A model generated the notes under the pieces. The model was given only the letters and a program-made list of their open reading frames with translations, was not told where the DNA came from and did not search any database. DNA of 64,000 nt, from positions 4,650,001 to 4,714,000 of the forward strand of contig NZ_VLKE01000001.1 of the NCBI RefSeq assembly GCF_007830265.1, given 5' to 3'. Below, piece after piece: positions 1 to 7,284 of this stretch. Within the stretch, counting starts at the first letter, position 1; every line of letters starts with the position of its first letter. Position numbers and translations under genes: made by a program. Source of the stretch: Micromonospora olivasterospora. Lineage in GTDB: Bacteria; Actinomycetota; Actinomycetes; Mycobacteriales; Micromonosporaceae.

Positions 1-564
1 ACCGCGCTCGCCGGGCCGCTCGCGGCGGGCGCACGCGCCGCCGAGGTGCCCGCCGTCGCCCCCGCCCGGGGCCAGCCCGACCCCGGCGGCGAGCAGGCCG
101 AACCCGGCGCTCCTCCGCCGGGACGGGTCTTCGTCCAGGTCAGCCCCGGCACCGTGGAGGCCGGCTTCCTCGTCGGCGTCCGGGCGAGCTGCCGGGACAA
201 CTCCGTGCCCGCCATCGTGGTCTCCGACGCGTTCGGCCGCATCGCCGTGCAGCCCCAGTGGGGGCTGCTCACCGCGTCCCCGATGGTGCGCGAGCGCACC
301 CGCCCGGGCAACTACCCGGTCAAGCTGGAGTGCCGGGACGGGGAGACCGCGTCCACGATGCTCCAGGTCGTCAAGCGGATGCCCACGCCGACCCACCAGC
401 CGACCCACCGGCCCAGCCGGGGCCCCGCCACCGGATTCGGGGGCACCGCCCGGGACGCCACCGGCGGGCTGCTGCTTCCCGGCGGCCTGGCGCTGACCGT
501 GGCCGGCGTGACGATCGGCGTGTTCGCGGCGTGCCGGCCCAGGGCCGGCAGCCGGAAGCGGTGA
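1..564 (+). CDS. Secreted, C-terminally membrane-anchored protein of unknown function (5' end outside window)
   Basis: The reading frame is open from base 1, so the true start lies upstream. The first visible residues (TALAGPLAAGARAAE) look like the end of a signal peptide with an A-x-A-type cleavage site. The middle is an extracellular domain with paired Cys residues (ASCRDNS, LECRDGE) and no family I recognise. A Pro/Thr/His-rich linker (about residues 108-130 counted from the GTG at 46) leads to one membrane helix (LALTVAGVTIGVFAACRP) and a basic tail. No LPXTG-like sorting motif is visible, although the next gene, 10 bp downstream, is a sortase; the two are probably co-transcribed. A possible role as sortase partner is inference only. 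Confidence 0.7.
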   Translation, partial: TALAGPLAAGARAAEVPAVAPARGQPDPGGEQAEPGAPPPGRVFVQVSPGTVEAGFLVGVRASCRDNSVPAIVVSDAFGRIAVQPQWGLLTASPMVRERTRPGNYPVKLECRDGETASTMLQVVKRMPTPTHQPTHRPSRGPATGFGGTARDATGGLLLPGGLALTVAGVTIGVFAACRPRAGSRKR

Positions 565-574
565 GGAGGGCGCC

Positions 575-1231
575 GTGGCGTCCGCGCGCGTACCCGGATC
601 GGCCCGCCCGGCGGCGGGCCGGCGGCGCCCCTGGTCGGCGCCGGCGGCCGTGATCCTGGTGCTGGTCGGCGTCTTCGCCACCGGCGCGGGGCTCGGGCGC
701 ACAGCCGGGCCGTTCGACTGGGCCACCAGCGGCGGGACGGCCTCCGCAGACGGGGCCGCCCGGCTCACCGCCAGCCGACCGGTCAGCGTGGCCGTGCCGG
801 CCATCCGGGTCGCGGCGCCCGTGGAGCCGGTCGGTGAGGCCCCGGACGGGTCGATCGCCGTCCCGCCGCTGAGCAAGCACGACCAGACCGGCTGGTACGA
901 CCGGGGCCCGACCCCGGGCGAGCCGGGCCGGGCGATCATCGTGGGGCACGTCGACACGAAGGCCGGCCCGGCGGTCTTCTACGACCTGGGCCGCCTGAAG
1001 GCCGGCGACCGGATCGAGGTGACCCGGGCCGACCGCACCGTGGTGGTCTTCGCGGTGGACTCCGTCGAGCACTTCGGCAAGGACGACCTGCCCGCCGACC
1101 GGGTGTACGGCGCCGACGGCCCGCCCGCGCTGCGGCTGATCACCTGCGGCGGGGACTGGGTCGGCGGGCGGACCGGCTACGCCGACAACGTCATCGCCTT
1201 CGCCTCGTTGGTCGACACGCGGCTCCCGTGA
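575..1231 (+). CDS. Class F sortase
   Basis: Probable membrane-bound cysteine transpeptidase of the sortase superfamily. An N-terminal basic stretch is followed by a membrane helix (about residues 22-42). The sortase beta-barrel carries the catalytic His in AIIVGHVDT (about residue 127), the catalytic Cys in LRLITCGGDW (about residue 190) and a downstream Arg in GGRTGYADNV. At 218 residues it has the usual length for class F enzymes. Start is GTG with a strong GAGGAGG ribosome site 5 bases upstream, overlapping the stop of the preceding secreted-protein gene. Class F sortases are common in actinomycetes and their substrates are mostly unknown. Downstream is a repeat-filled convergent gap. Confidence 0.9.
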   Translation: MASARVPGSARPAAGRRRPWSAPAAVILVLVGVFATGAGLGRTAGPFDWATSGGTASADGAARLTASRPVSVAVPAIRVAAPVEPVGEAPDGSIAVPPLSKHDQTGWYDRGPTPGEPGRAIIVGHVDTKAGPAVFYDLGRLKAGDRIEVTRADRTVVVFAVDSVEHFGKDDLPADRVYGADGPPALRLITCGGDWVGGRTGYADNVIAFASLVDTRLP

Positions 1232-1252
1232 CCACCGGCCGCCCTGCCGGCC

Positions 1253-1343
1253 GCGCGATGTCGGCCGCCCTGCCGGCCGCGCGATGTCGGCGACATTGCG
1301 GCGTCCCGTCGCGCGGAAGACCGCGATGTCGGCGACATGGCGC
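1253..1343. repeat. Intergenic repeats with the dyad ATGTCGGCGACAT
   Basis: The convergent gap between the sortase and the ABM gene holds repeated GCGATGTCGGC units, two of them extending to the near-palindrome ATGTCG-G-CGACAT (one ends in GGCG, making CGCCATGTCG-type arms on one side). The same dyad occurs twice at 17339-17404, also between convergent genes. The rest of this gap, about 1345-1459, is a low-complexity run of GGCCCGCCCGGTC units. The one-base centre makes a protein-bound dyad at least as likely as a hairpin. Function unknown. Confidence 0.6.
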
Positions 1344-1459
1344 CCGCCCCGCCCCGGCCCGCCCCGGCCCGCCCCGCTCGGCCCGCCCGCTCGGCCGGCG
1401 GCCCGCCCGGTCGGCCCGGCGGCCCGCCCGGTCGGCCCGCCGGCCCGCCCGGTCGCGGG

Positions 1460-1780
1460 TCAGGCCCGGCCTGGTACCTGCTGGACGACCTCGAACTCCA
1501 GCAGGGTCGCGCCCGAGGCGACCGGGCGGCGCTGCTCGCCGCCCTCGCCGCCCGCGTGCGCGGCGCGCGCCGGCCCGGACGCCCACGCCTGATAGGCCTC
1601 CTCCGACTCCCAGCGCGTGTACACGAAGTACCGGCGCTCCCCGGCGACCGGGCGGAGCAGCTCGAAGCCGAGGAAGCCGGGAGAGTTCTCCACCGCGCCG
1701 GCGCGGGCCGCGAACCGCCGCTCCAGTTCCTCGCCCGCGCCCTCGGGGACGTCGATCGCGTTGATCTTCACGACTGCCAT
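1460..1780 (-). CDS. Antibiotic biosynthesis monooxygenase (ABM) domain protein
   Basis: Small 106-residue protein with the dimeric alpha-beta-barrel fold of the ABM family, which includes heme-degrading HmoA-like and quinol monooxygenase-like proteins. Visible landmarks are the N-terminal strand VVKINAIDVPEGAGEELERRF, then SPGFLGFELLRP and the RYFVYTRWESEEAYQAW core. The C-terminal stretch GPARAAHAGGEGGEQRRP resembles the Ala/His-rich segment of HmoA/IsdG-like actinobacterial members, so a haem-related role is possible. The next gene downstream in the window (exonuclease III) starts on the same strand upstream of it, 16 bp away. The substrate cannot be told from sequence. Confidence 0.85.
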   Translation of the reverse strand: MAVVKINAIDVPEGAGEELERRFAARAGAVENSPGFLGFELLRPVAGERRYFVYTRWESEEAYQAWASGPARAAHAGGEGGEQRRPVASGATLLEFEVVQQVPGRA

Positions 1781-1796
1781 GGCTCCACACTAGTGG

Positions 1797-2594
1797 TCAG
1801 AGCGGCTCGACCGCCGGGACCAGCTCGGCGTCGACCACGATCGGCGCGTGGTCGGAGGGGCCCTTGCCCTTGCGGGCCTCCCGATCCACGTACGCGGAGC
1901 GAACCGCGCGGGCGAACGGCGCCGAGGCGTACACCAGGTCGATCCGCATGCCCTTGTTCTGGTGGAACATCCCGGCCCGGTAGTCCCAGTACGTGTACGG
2001 GTGCGGGCCCTTCATCGGGGTGGGCACCACGTCGCTGAGCCCGAGGTCGCGCAGCGCCGCCAGGGCCGCCCGTTCGGCGGGGGTGACGTGGGTGGAGGCG
2101 ACGAACAGCGCCGGGTCCCAGATGTCGGCGTCGGTCGGGGCGACGTTGAAGTCACCGCAGACCGCCAGCGGCAGGGGACTGGTCAGCTCCCGCTCCAGCG
2201 CGTCGCGCAGCGCCGCGAACCAGGCGAGCTTGTACGCGTAGTGCGGGTCGCCGGGGGAGCGGCCGTTCGGCACGTACACCGACCAGACCCGCAGCCCGTC
2301 GCAGGTGGCCGAGATGGCCCGGGCCTCCGGCTCCGGGAAGCCCGGCTCGCCGGGGAAGCCCACCGCCACGTCGGCGAGGCCGACCCGGGACAGGACGGCC
2401 ACCCCGTTCCACCGGCCGTCACTGTGGCTGGCCACCTCGTAGCCCAGCGCGCCGACCTCGGCCACCGGGAACGCCCCGTCGGGGCACTTCGTCTCCTGGA
2501 GGCAGACGACGTCGGGCCCGGTGGTGGCCAGCCAGTCGAGCAGCCGGGGCAGGCGGGCCTTCACCGAGTTCACGTTCCAGGTGGCCAGGCGCAT
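1797..2594 (-). CDS. xth: Exodeoxyribonuclease III (AP endonuclease family)
   Basis: Mg-dependent AP endonuclease and 3'-5' exonuclease for base excision repair in the cytoplasm. All core motifs are present: MRLATWNVNSVKARL at the N-terminus, LQETK (metal-binding Glu, about residue 37), GDFNVAPTD (about 150), the active-site region RIDLVYAS, and GPSDHAPIVVD with the catalytic His near the C-terminus. Its 265 residues match the normal length. The frame stays open far upstream without a stop, but MRLATWN is the family start, so I place the start at the ATG at 2594. It lies 38 bp downstream of the PAC2 gene on the same strand and may be co-transcribed with it. Confidence 0.93.
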   Translation of the reverse strand: MRLATWNVNSVKARLPRLLDWLATTGPDVVCLQETKCPDGAFPVAEVGALGYEVASHSDGRWNGVAVLSRVGLADVAVGFPGEPGFPEPEARAISATCDGLRVWSVYVPNGRSPGDPHYAYKLAWFAALRDALERELTSPLPLAVCGDFNVAPTDADIWDPALFVASTHVTPAERAALAALRDLGLSDVVPTPMKGPHPYTYWDYRAGMFHQNKGMRIDLVYASAPFARAVRSAYVDREARKGKGPSDHAPIVVDAELVPAVEPL

Positions 2595-2632
2595 GCCCCC
2601 TAGCCTGCCCCATCCCGGGCCCGCCCGCCGGA

Positions 2633-3551
2633 TCAGCTCCCCGGGGTGTCGCCCGGCCGGCCCTGCTCGGCCAGGAACCGCTCCAGCTCGGCGCCGAGTT
2701 CGTCGGCGGTCGGCAGCGGGCCGGTCTCGGCGGCCAGCAGGTTCTTCTCGCCCCGGCCCCGGGCGAACGCGTCGTACTGCTCCTCGAGGGCCTGGACGAG
2801 CACGGCGGCCTCGTCGGTCTGGGCGACCTGCCGGTCGATCTCGACCCGGACGACCTCGGCGGCGGAGCGCAGGCCGTCGCGGGGCAGCAGCAGGCCGGTG
2901 CTGCGCGACACGGAGGCGAGCAGCACCTCCGCCGCCGCCGGGTACTCGGTCTGCGCCACGTAGTGCGGCACGTGGGCGGCGAAGCCGAGCGCGTCGCGGC
3001 CCTGCTCGCCGAGGCGGTACTCCAGCAGGTGGCCCACGCTGCCCGGAACCTGGACGCGTTGCAGCCACGGCTCGTAGCCGGCGATCAGGTCGCGCCGGGT
3101 GGCGTGCGCGGTCACCCCGGTCGGGCGGGTGTGCGGCACGGCCATCGGGATGGAGTTGAGCCCGACGGTGAGCCGGACGTCGAGGCGGGCGGCGAGCCCG
3201 GCGACGGCGGCCACGAACCGCTCCCACTGCAGGTCCGGCTCGGGCCGGTGAGCAGCAGGAACGGGGTCTCGTCGTCGTCGCGCAGCAGGTGCATCTCGAG
3301 CTGGGGGCCTCGTAGTCGGCCCAGTGGTCCTCGACGAAGGTCATCGGCGGGCGCCGCGCCCGGTAGTCGAAGAGTTGGTCGACGTCGAAGCGGGCGACCG
3401 GTCGCGGGTCGAGCGAGGTGAGCAGCTGCTCACGGGCGAGCCGGGTGGCGTTTCCGGCGTCGACGAAGCCGGTGAGGGCCTGGATGAGGACCGGCTGTCC
3501 GAGGTCGGGCAGGTCGTCGGTGAGCTCGTAGAGCTCGTGTGGGTCGAGCAC
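2633..3551 (-). pseudogene. PAC2 family (proteasome assembly chaperone-like) protein, two frameshifts
   Basis: Resembles actinobacterial PAC2 proteins of about 300 residues. The N-terminal part starts at GTG 3551 (VLDPHELYELTDDLPDLG) behind a GGGAGG ribosome site and runs to WADYEAP near 3305. A short middle part (MHLLRDDDETPFLLLTGP, about 3240-3298) is in a second frame. The rest (AAVAGLAARLDVRLTVGLN to the stop at 2633) is in a third. Each junction is repaired by adding one C, in the CCCCC run near 3307 and the CCC run near 3245. The span of 919 bases plus two gives 307 whole codons. Conservation on both sides of each break suggests sequence error rather than decay. Confidence 0.8.
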
Positions 3552-3952
3552 CGCTGCGGAACCTCCCTGGGGATGGGCGTGCGAAAGCCGTGGCACGCAC
3601 GGCTCCCGGTTCGGGGAACGTACCCGACATCCTCGTGCATTCCTCGGGTGGGCGATCCGGCGGAAGGCCCCGGGCCGCGACCTCCGGAAGGGCCGGATGG
3701 GCGAGCCGCAGCCGTCTGCATGGATGAGTCCGCGTCGTCCGAATGGTGGATGGGTGCGAGAGGGCGTGGCGCGGGGGCGGTACCTGCCCCGGGCGGCCCG
3801 CCGCTGCCGGGACGGAGGTCCGTCCGGATCGCCCGGGACGACCTCGGGTGCCCCACCGCTCCGCTGTCTGCCGGAATTATCCGACAAAAACTGTGGGAAC
3901 AGCCACTCCGTGCGCCTGGGTCTCGGGCACCGGGCCTGCCTAGCCTCGTCAG
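3552..3952. promoter_or_regulatory. 400-bp divergent intergenic region with a leaderless -10 element
   Basis: I see no convincing gene here. It is the divergent upstream region of the PAC2 gene (minus) and the lysozyme-like gene (plus), and it is less GC-rich near 3870-3910 (GGAATTATCCGACAAAAACTG is the local AT-rich patch). TAGCCT at 3941-3946 lies six bases before the ATG at 3953, the usual spacing of an actinobacterial leaderless promoter. The PAC2 ribosome site GGGAGG lies at about 3560-3565. Confidence 0.5.
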
Positions 3953-4891
3953 ATGCGTGACGACGGCACCCTCGACGACCAGTACGGCCCGAATGGCACG
4001 GCTGGCCGTTCGGACGTTACCCCCTCGTCCGAACGGCCAACCACCACCACTACCGACGGCGCGTCCCCCGACGCCCCTGGAGTTCCCTCGCTGACCTGTC
4101 CGGTACCCGCTCCGGCCCGCTCCGTAACCTCCTCTTTCCCGGTCGCCCGGGAGTCGGCCCGCGCCGGGCCGGGTGGCGCTGGCCGCCGGCGTGGTGTGCT
4201 GCCTCGGCCTGGCCGCCTTCGCCCAGTCGCAGGGCGCGGCGGTCCGGCCCGCGCCCCGGGCCGACGCCGCGGCCGACGCGGCCGACGTGGCCGAGCGTGC
4301 CGCCGGGGACGCCGCGTCCCGGTCGCTGGCCCGCACCCCGCCGCCACCCTTGCCGCCACCCCCTCCGCCTCGCCCTCCGCCGACCCGGACACCACCGGAA
4401 AGCCGACGCCCGCAAGCCCGCGCCCCGCAGGTCGCCCGCCCGCCCGCCGACCCGGCCCCGTGGCCGGCCTCACCCGGGCCCAGATGGCCAACGCGAAGAC
4501 GATCGTGACGACCGGCCGGAAGATGGGCGTGCCCCGGCGCGGCCTCGTCATCGCCGTGGCGACCGCGATGCAGGAGAGCACCCTGCTCAACTACGCCAGC
4601 GGCGTGCTGCCCGAGTCGCAGAACTACCCGCACCAGGCCGTCGGCTGGGACCACGACTCCGTCGGGCTGTTCCAACAGCGGCCCAGCAGCGGGTGGGGCG
4701 AGGTGGGGCAGCTCATGGACCCGGCCTTCGCCACCCGGCAGTTCCTCACCGCGCTGCGGGATGTTCCCGGCTGGCAGGACATGGCCCTCACCGACGCGGC
4801 CCAGGCCGTGCAGGTCTCCGGGCTCCCCTGGGCGTACGCCCAGCACGAGTGGCAGGCCACCGAGGTGGTCGACGCGTTCCTCGGCGGCTGA
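3953..4891 (+). CDS. Membrane-anchored or secreted protein with C-terminal lysozyme-like domain
   Basis: The C-terminal 140 residues (from LTRAQMANAKTIV, about residue 172) form a domain found at the ends of actinobacterial secreted cell-wall proteins. Visible motifs are VIAVATAMQES with a candidate catalytic Glu, YDHDSVGLFQQRPSSGWG-like DHDSVGLFQQRPS, and LMDPAFATRQF. I infer a lysozyme-like glycan-binding or cleaving fold. The as-read middle (residues about 75-145) is Arg-rich nonsense. In another frame, 4128-4330 encodes a membrane helix (ALAAGVVCCLGLAAFAQSQ) and an Ala/Asp linker. A +1 and a -1 shift (near 4165 and 4335) therefore seem to bracket the true anchor segment. The start is leaderless ATG with TAGCCT upstream. 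Confidence 0.7.
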   Translation: MRDDGTLDDQYGPNGTAGRSDVTPSSERPTTTTTDGASPDAPGVPSLTCPVPAPARSVTSSFPVARESARAGPGGAGRRRGVLPRPGRLRPVAGRGGPARAPGRRRGRRGRRGRACRRGRRVPVAGPHPAATLAATPSASPSADPDTTGKPTPASPRPAGRPPARRPGPVAGLTRAQMANAKTIVTTGRKMGVPRRGLVIAVATAMQESTLLNYASGVLPESQNYPHQAVGWDHDSVGLFQQRPSSGWGEVGQLMDPAFATRQFLTALRDVPGWQDMALTDAAQAVQVSGLPWAYAQHEWQATEVVDAFLGG

Positions 4892-4951
4892 CCGGCACCG
4901 GCCCGGGCCCGCGCCCGGGCGGCCGGCGGCCCGCTATCGCCCACAGTGGAA

Positions 4952-4977
4952 GCGTGACGGTTGCCGGGTCCGGGTAC
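4952..4977 (+). promoter_or_regulatory. Candidate SigB/SigF-type promoter (GCGT-N16-GGGTAC)
   Basis: GCGT at 4952-4955 and GGGTAC at 4972-4977 with a 16-base spacer fit the GNNT-N14-16-GGGTA pattern of stress sigma factors in Streptomyces. It lies 33 bases before the ATG of the 48-residue gene at 5010. Confidence 0.45.
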
Positions 4978-5009
4978 ACATGATGGGGAGCGACCGACAG
5001 GAGGGCGAC

Positions 5010-5156
5010 ATGTCACTGGTGCAGCGGATCAGCAGGTTCCTCCGATCCCCGAAGGGGCAGCAACTCGTCGAGCGGGGCCGCCGCGAGCTGGCCAAACCCG
5101 AGACCCAGCGCAAGCTGAGACAGCTCGCCACGCGGCTGTCCAGCCGCCGGCGCTGA
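5010..5156 (+). CDS. Small basic protein of unknown function (48 residues)
   Basis: A short gene with a good ribosome site (ACAGGAGGGCGAC before ATG). The product is helical and rich in Arg/Lys: it begins MSLVQRISRFLRSPKG and ends with RQLATRLSSRRR. There is no membrane segment or known motif. The amphipathic, basic character suggests nucleic-acid or membrane-surface contact, but that is inference. It sits 50 bp before the EcsC gene on the same strand and behind a candidate stress promoter, so it may be a small stress-induced protein co-transcribed with EcsC. Confidence 0.65.
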   Translation: MSLVQRISRFLRSPKGQQLVERGRRELAKPETQRKLRQLATRLSSRRR

Positions 5157-5206
5157 CCCGGCGCCGCGCCGTCGTGCCCGCACGTCACCGACCACCGGGA
5201 GCCTCC

Positions 5207-5976
5207 GTGACCGACCCCGCCCCCGCCGACGGCCAGCCCACCGCCCCCGGTCCCCAGCCGGCGCCGCAGCCGCCGGCGGTGGTCCCGGACGCCCCGGAGG
5301 GCCCGCCGGCCCCACTGTGGGACCGGATGCGCCAGGACCCGCAGTACGCCCCGGAGCACCTGGCCCTGGAGGCGGTGCGCCGGCTCGGGCCGGAGGCGGC
5401 GCAGTGGGGGCGCGGGTCCGGGCGGAACGGCCGGGCGCGTCTGCCGACGAACTGGCCGACCAGGCCGTCCGCCGGTTCGTCAACCTGGCGCGACTGTCCG
5501 GCGCGGTCTCCGGCGCCGCCGGCCTGCCCGGCGCGGTGATCGACGTCGGGGTGCTCGCCTGGACGCAGGCCCGGATGGTGCTGCACGCCGCGGCGGCGTA
5601 CGGGGTCGATCCGACGCATCCCGACCGGGCCACCGACCTGCTGGTGCTCCAACGGGTGCACAGGGTCGCCGAGACCGCCCGGCTCGCGCTGGGGGTGGCC
5701 GCCGGGCGGGAGCGGGCCGGGGCGCTCTTCGGCACCGGCGGGCAGCCCGCGCTGGGCCGGGTCATGCTCCGGCTGAGCGTACGACTGGCCCGGATGGCCG
5801 GGGTGCGCGCGGCGAAGCGGGTCTTCGCCAAGATCGTGCCGGGGGCCGCGATCGTCCTCGGCACCTGGGCCAACTCGTCGGCCACCAGGGACCTCGCCGA
5901 CCGGTCCCGGCAGCTCTACCGCGCGACGGGCCCGGGTGGCGTGCCGCGGCCCCGCCACCCGGAGCCCGCCGACTAG
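5207..5976 (+). pseudogene. EcsC family protein, one frameshift
   Basis: The N-terminal part starts at GTG 5207 (VTDPAPADGQPTAPG) with a Pro-rich head followed by PLWDRMRQDPQYAPEHLALE. The body continues in another frame from about 5405 as ARVRAERPGASADELADQAV, then the EcsC core: LSGAVSGAAGLPGAVIDVGV, TQARMVLHAAAAYGVDP, and a C-terminal FAKIVPGAAIVLGTWANS membrane-like helix. The break is in the GGGGG run at 5403-5408; one extra G restores 257 codons. EcsC proteins are membrane-associated and their biochemical role is unknown. Its stop overlaps the end of the convergent SGNH gene by four bases. Confidence 0.8.
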
Positions 5977-6821
5977 TCGAAGCCCGCGGCGCGCCAGGTC
6001 ACGTCGGCGAGCCGGCCCTGCCCGGCCACGTTGGGGTGGAACCAGTCCAGGGCGTTGACCAGGTCGAGGGTGAGCCGTACCCGGTGCACCGCCCCGCCGT
6101 CGTGCCGGCACCGCGAGCCGTACGCCCGGCAGGCCGCCCTCAACTCGTCGTTGTACGCGTCGATGCGCTTGCGGACGGCGGCCCGCCGGGCCACGTCGTC
6201 CGGGGCGGTGGAGGTCGCGTCGGCCAGCAGGGCGGGGCAGACGCCGTGCCGCCACGCCCGCACGGCCCGGGAGTCGGTGTGCCCGACCTGCCACAGCCGG
6301 TACAGGTCGGGGATGCTCACCACCAGCACCCGCGCCTTCGGCCGGCCCCGGCGTAGCACCCGCAGGCCGCGGTCCACCTCGGCGCGGAACGTCGCCACCG
6401 GCGTCATCGCCTCGACGCCGCCCCGGCACACGTCGTTCGCCCCGATCAGCACGGTGACGTAGTCGGCGCGGTCGCGTACGGCCGCCTCGGCCTGCTCGGC
6501 GAGGGCGGCGGCGCGGGCGCCCGGCGCGGCGTGGTTGTACGCCTTCCCGCGGATCCGCGGGTCGCGGTCGAGCAGCCGCCGGTAGTGGCTGTCCACCCGC
6601 AGCCCGTCGCCCGTCGACCAGGAGTTGCGCTCGCAGGAGTTGAGAAAGAGGCAGGAGCCGAAGCCGGTGCTGATCGAGTCGCCGAGGGCGGCCAGCACCG
6701 CCGGGGAACCGGTCGGGGCCGGGTCGCCGGACGGGCGGGGTGAGGCGGACCCGCCGCTCTCGCAGGCGAGCGCGACGAGGGCCAGTAGGCAGGCGACGGC
6801 GGCGACCCAGCGTCGAGGCAT
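5973..6821 (-). CDS. SGNH/GDSL-type hydrolase lipoprotein
   Basis: Secreted esterase or lipase-like hydrolase. The N-terminal signal ends in ALLALVALAC-type sequence, with Cys 19 a plausible lipidation site, then a Ser/Pro/Gly linker. Block I is ALGDSISTGFG with the nucleophile Ser (about residue 49), block III is LIGANDVC (oxyanion Asn), and block V is DWFHPN with catalytic Asp and His near the C-terminus. Four or more extra Cys residues (CLFLNSC, CRAYGSRC) suggest disulphides, fitting an extracytoplasmic location. At 282 residues it is normal for the family. The substrate is unknown; acyl esters of lipids or cell-wall glycans are typical for relatives. Confidence 0.88.
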   Translation of the reverse strand: MPRRWVAAVACLLALVALACESGGSASPRPSGDPAPTGSPAVLAALGDSISTGFGSCLFLNSCERNSWSTGDGLRVDSHYRRLLDRDPRIRGKAYNHAAPGARAAALAEQAEAAVRDRADYVTVLIGANDVCRGGVEAMTPVATFRAEVDRGLRVLRRGRPKARVLVVSIPDLYRLWQVGHTDSRAVRAWRHGVCPALLADATSTAPDDVARRAAVRKRIDAYNDELRAACRAYGSRCRHDGGAVHRVRLTLDLVNALDWFHPNVAGQGRLADVTWRAAGFD

Positions 6822-6974
6822 GACTCCCCAGTCCGGCGGCGGAGGGCGGCGGCGCGGTAACCGTACGCGGCGGGAGGGGGCTGGTGGTCGCTTGCTGTCG
6901 GATTTCCGGCAAAACCGGCCGGTGGTCGTCGTAATGTGCTAAGGCCCGCGTACCGGTCGCTCCGGGACGAGCCG

Positions 6975-6998
6975 GTTAAGCCGGGCGAACCGGGGTAG
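6975..6998 (+). promoter_or_regulatory. Candidate SigB/SigF-type promoter (GTTA-N14-GGGTAG)
   Basis: GTTA at 6975-6978 and GGGTAG at 6993-6998, spacer 14, ten bases before the ATG at 7008. It would drive the small membrane protein and possibly the aldehyde dehydrogenase behind it. Confidence 0.5.
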
Positions 6999-7007
6999 CT
7001 CGCAGGG

Positions 7008-7271
7008 ATGACGAGATCGCAGCCCCGGCGCGCCCGCGGCACGGTGGGCCACGCGTACAGCGCGCTCAACCTCCGCCTCGTGCTCGCCGGCTTCGGGCTG
7101 GTGACGATGGTGATCTTCGCCGTGCTGGCCTTCTGGGCCGGCCTGGCCTGGCTGGGCGTGCTCTGCGCGATCTTCGCCGCCGTCGCCGTGGTCGACCTGG
7201 TCGTCATCCAGCGCCGCCGGGCCGCGCGCCGCCGGGAGCAGCCGGGCGCGCGGCACTCGCTGTTCGAGTGA
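7008..7271 (+). CDS. Small two-helix membrane protein of unknown function
   Basis: An 87-residue protein with a basic N-terminus, two adjacent membrane helices (about residues 25-45, LVLAGFGLVTMVIFAVLAF, and 48-66, GLAWLGVLCAIFAAVAVVDL) and an Arg-rich cytoplasmic tail (RRRAARRREQ). Such proteins are common and uncharacterised in Micromonosporaceae. It is preceded by a candidate stress promoter, and the aldehyde dehydrogenase begins 13 bp after its stop, so the two are likely co-transcribed. Confidence 0.75.
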   Translation: MTRSQPRRARGTVGHAYSALNLRLVLAGFGLVTMVIFAVLAFWAGLAWLGVLCAIFAAVAVVDLVVIQRRRAARRREQPGARHSLFE

Positions 7272-7284
7272 CAGGAGTACGAAG

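Noticed and set aside
1..1231. LPXTG-anchored sortase substrate in the first gene
   Set aside because: The visible C-terminus has a membrane helix and basic tail but no sorting motif before it.
1797..3887. A 696-codon minus-strand frame that seemed to fuse a PAC2 protein to exonuclease III
   Set aside because: The stretch between the two is Arg-rich wrong-frame sequence; the PAC2 gene is frameshifted and exonuclease III has its own start at 2594.
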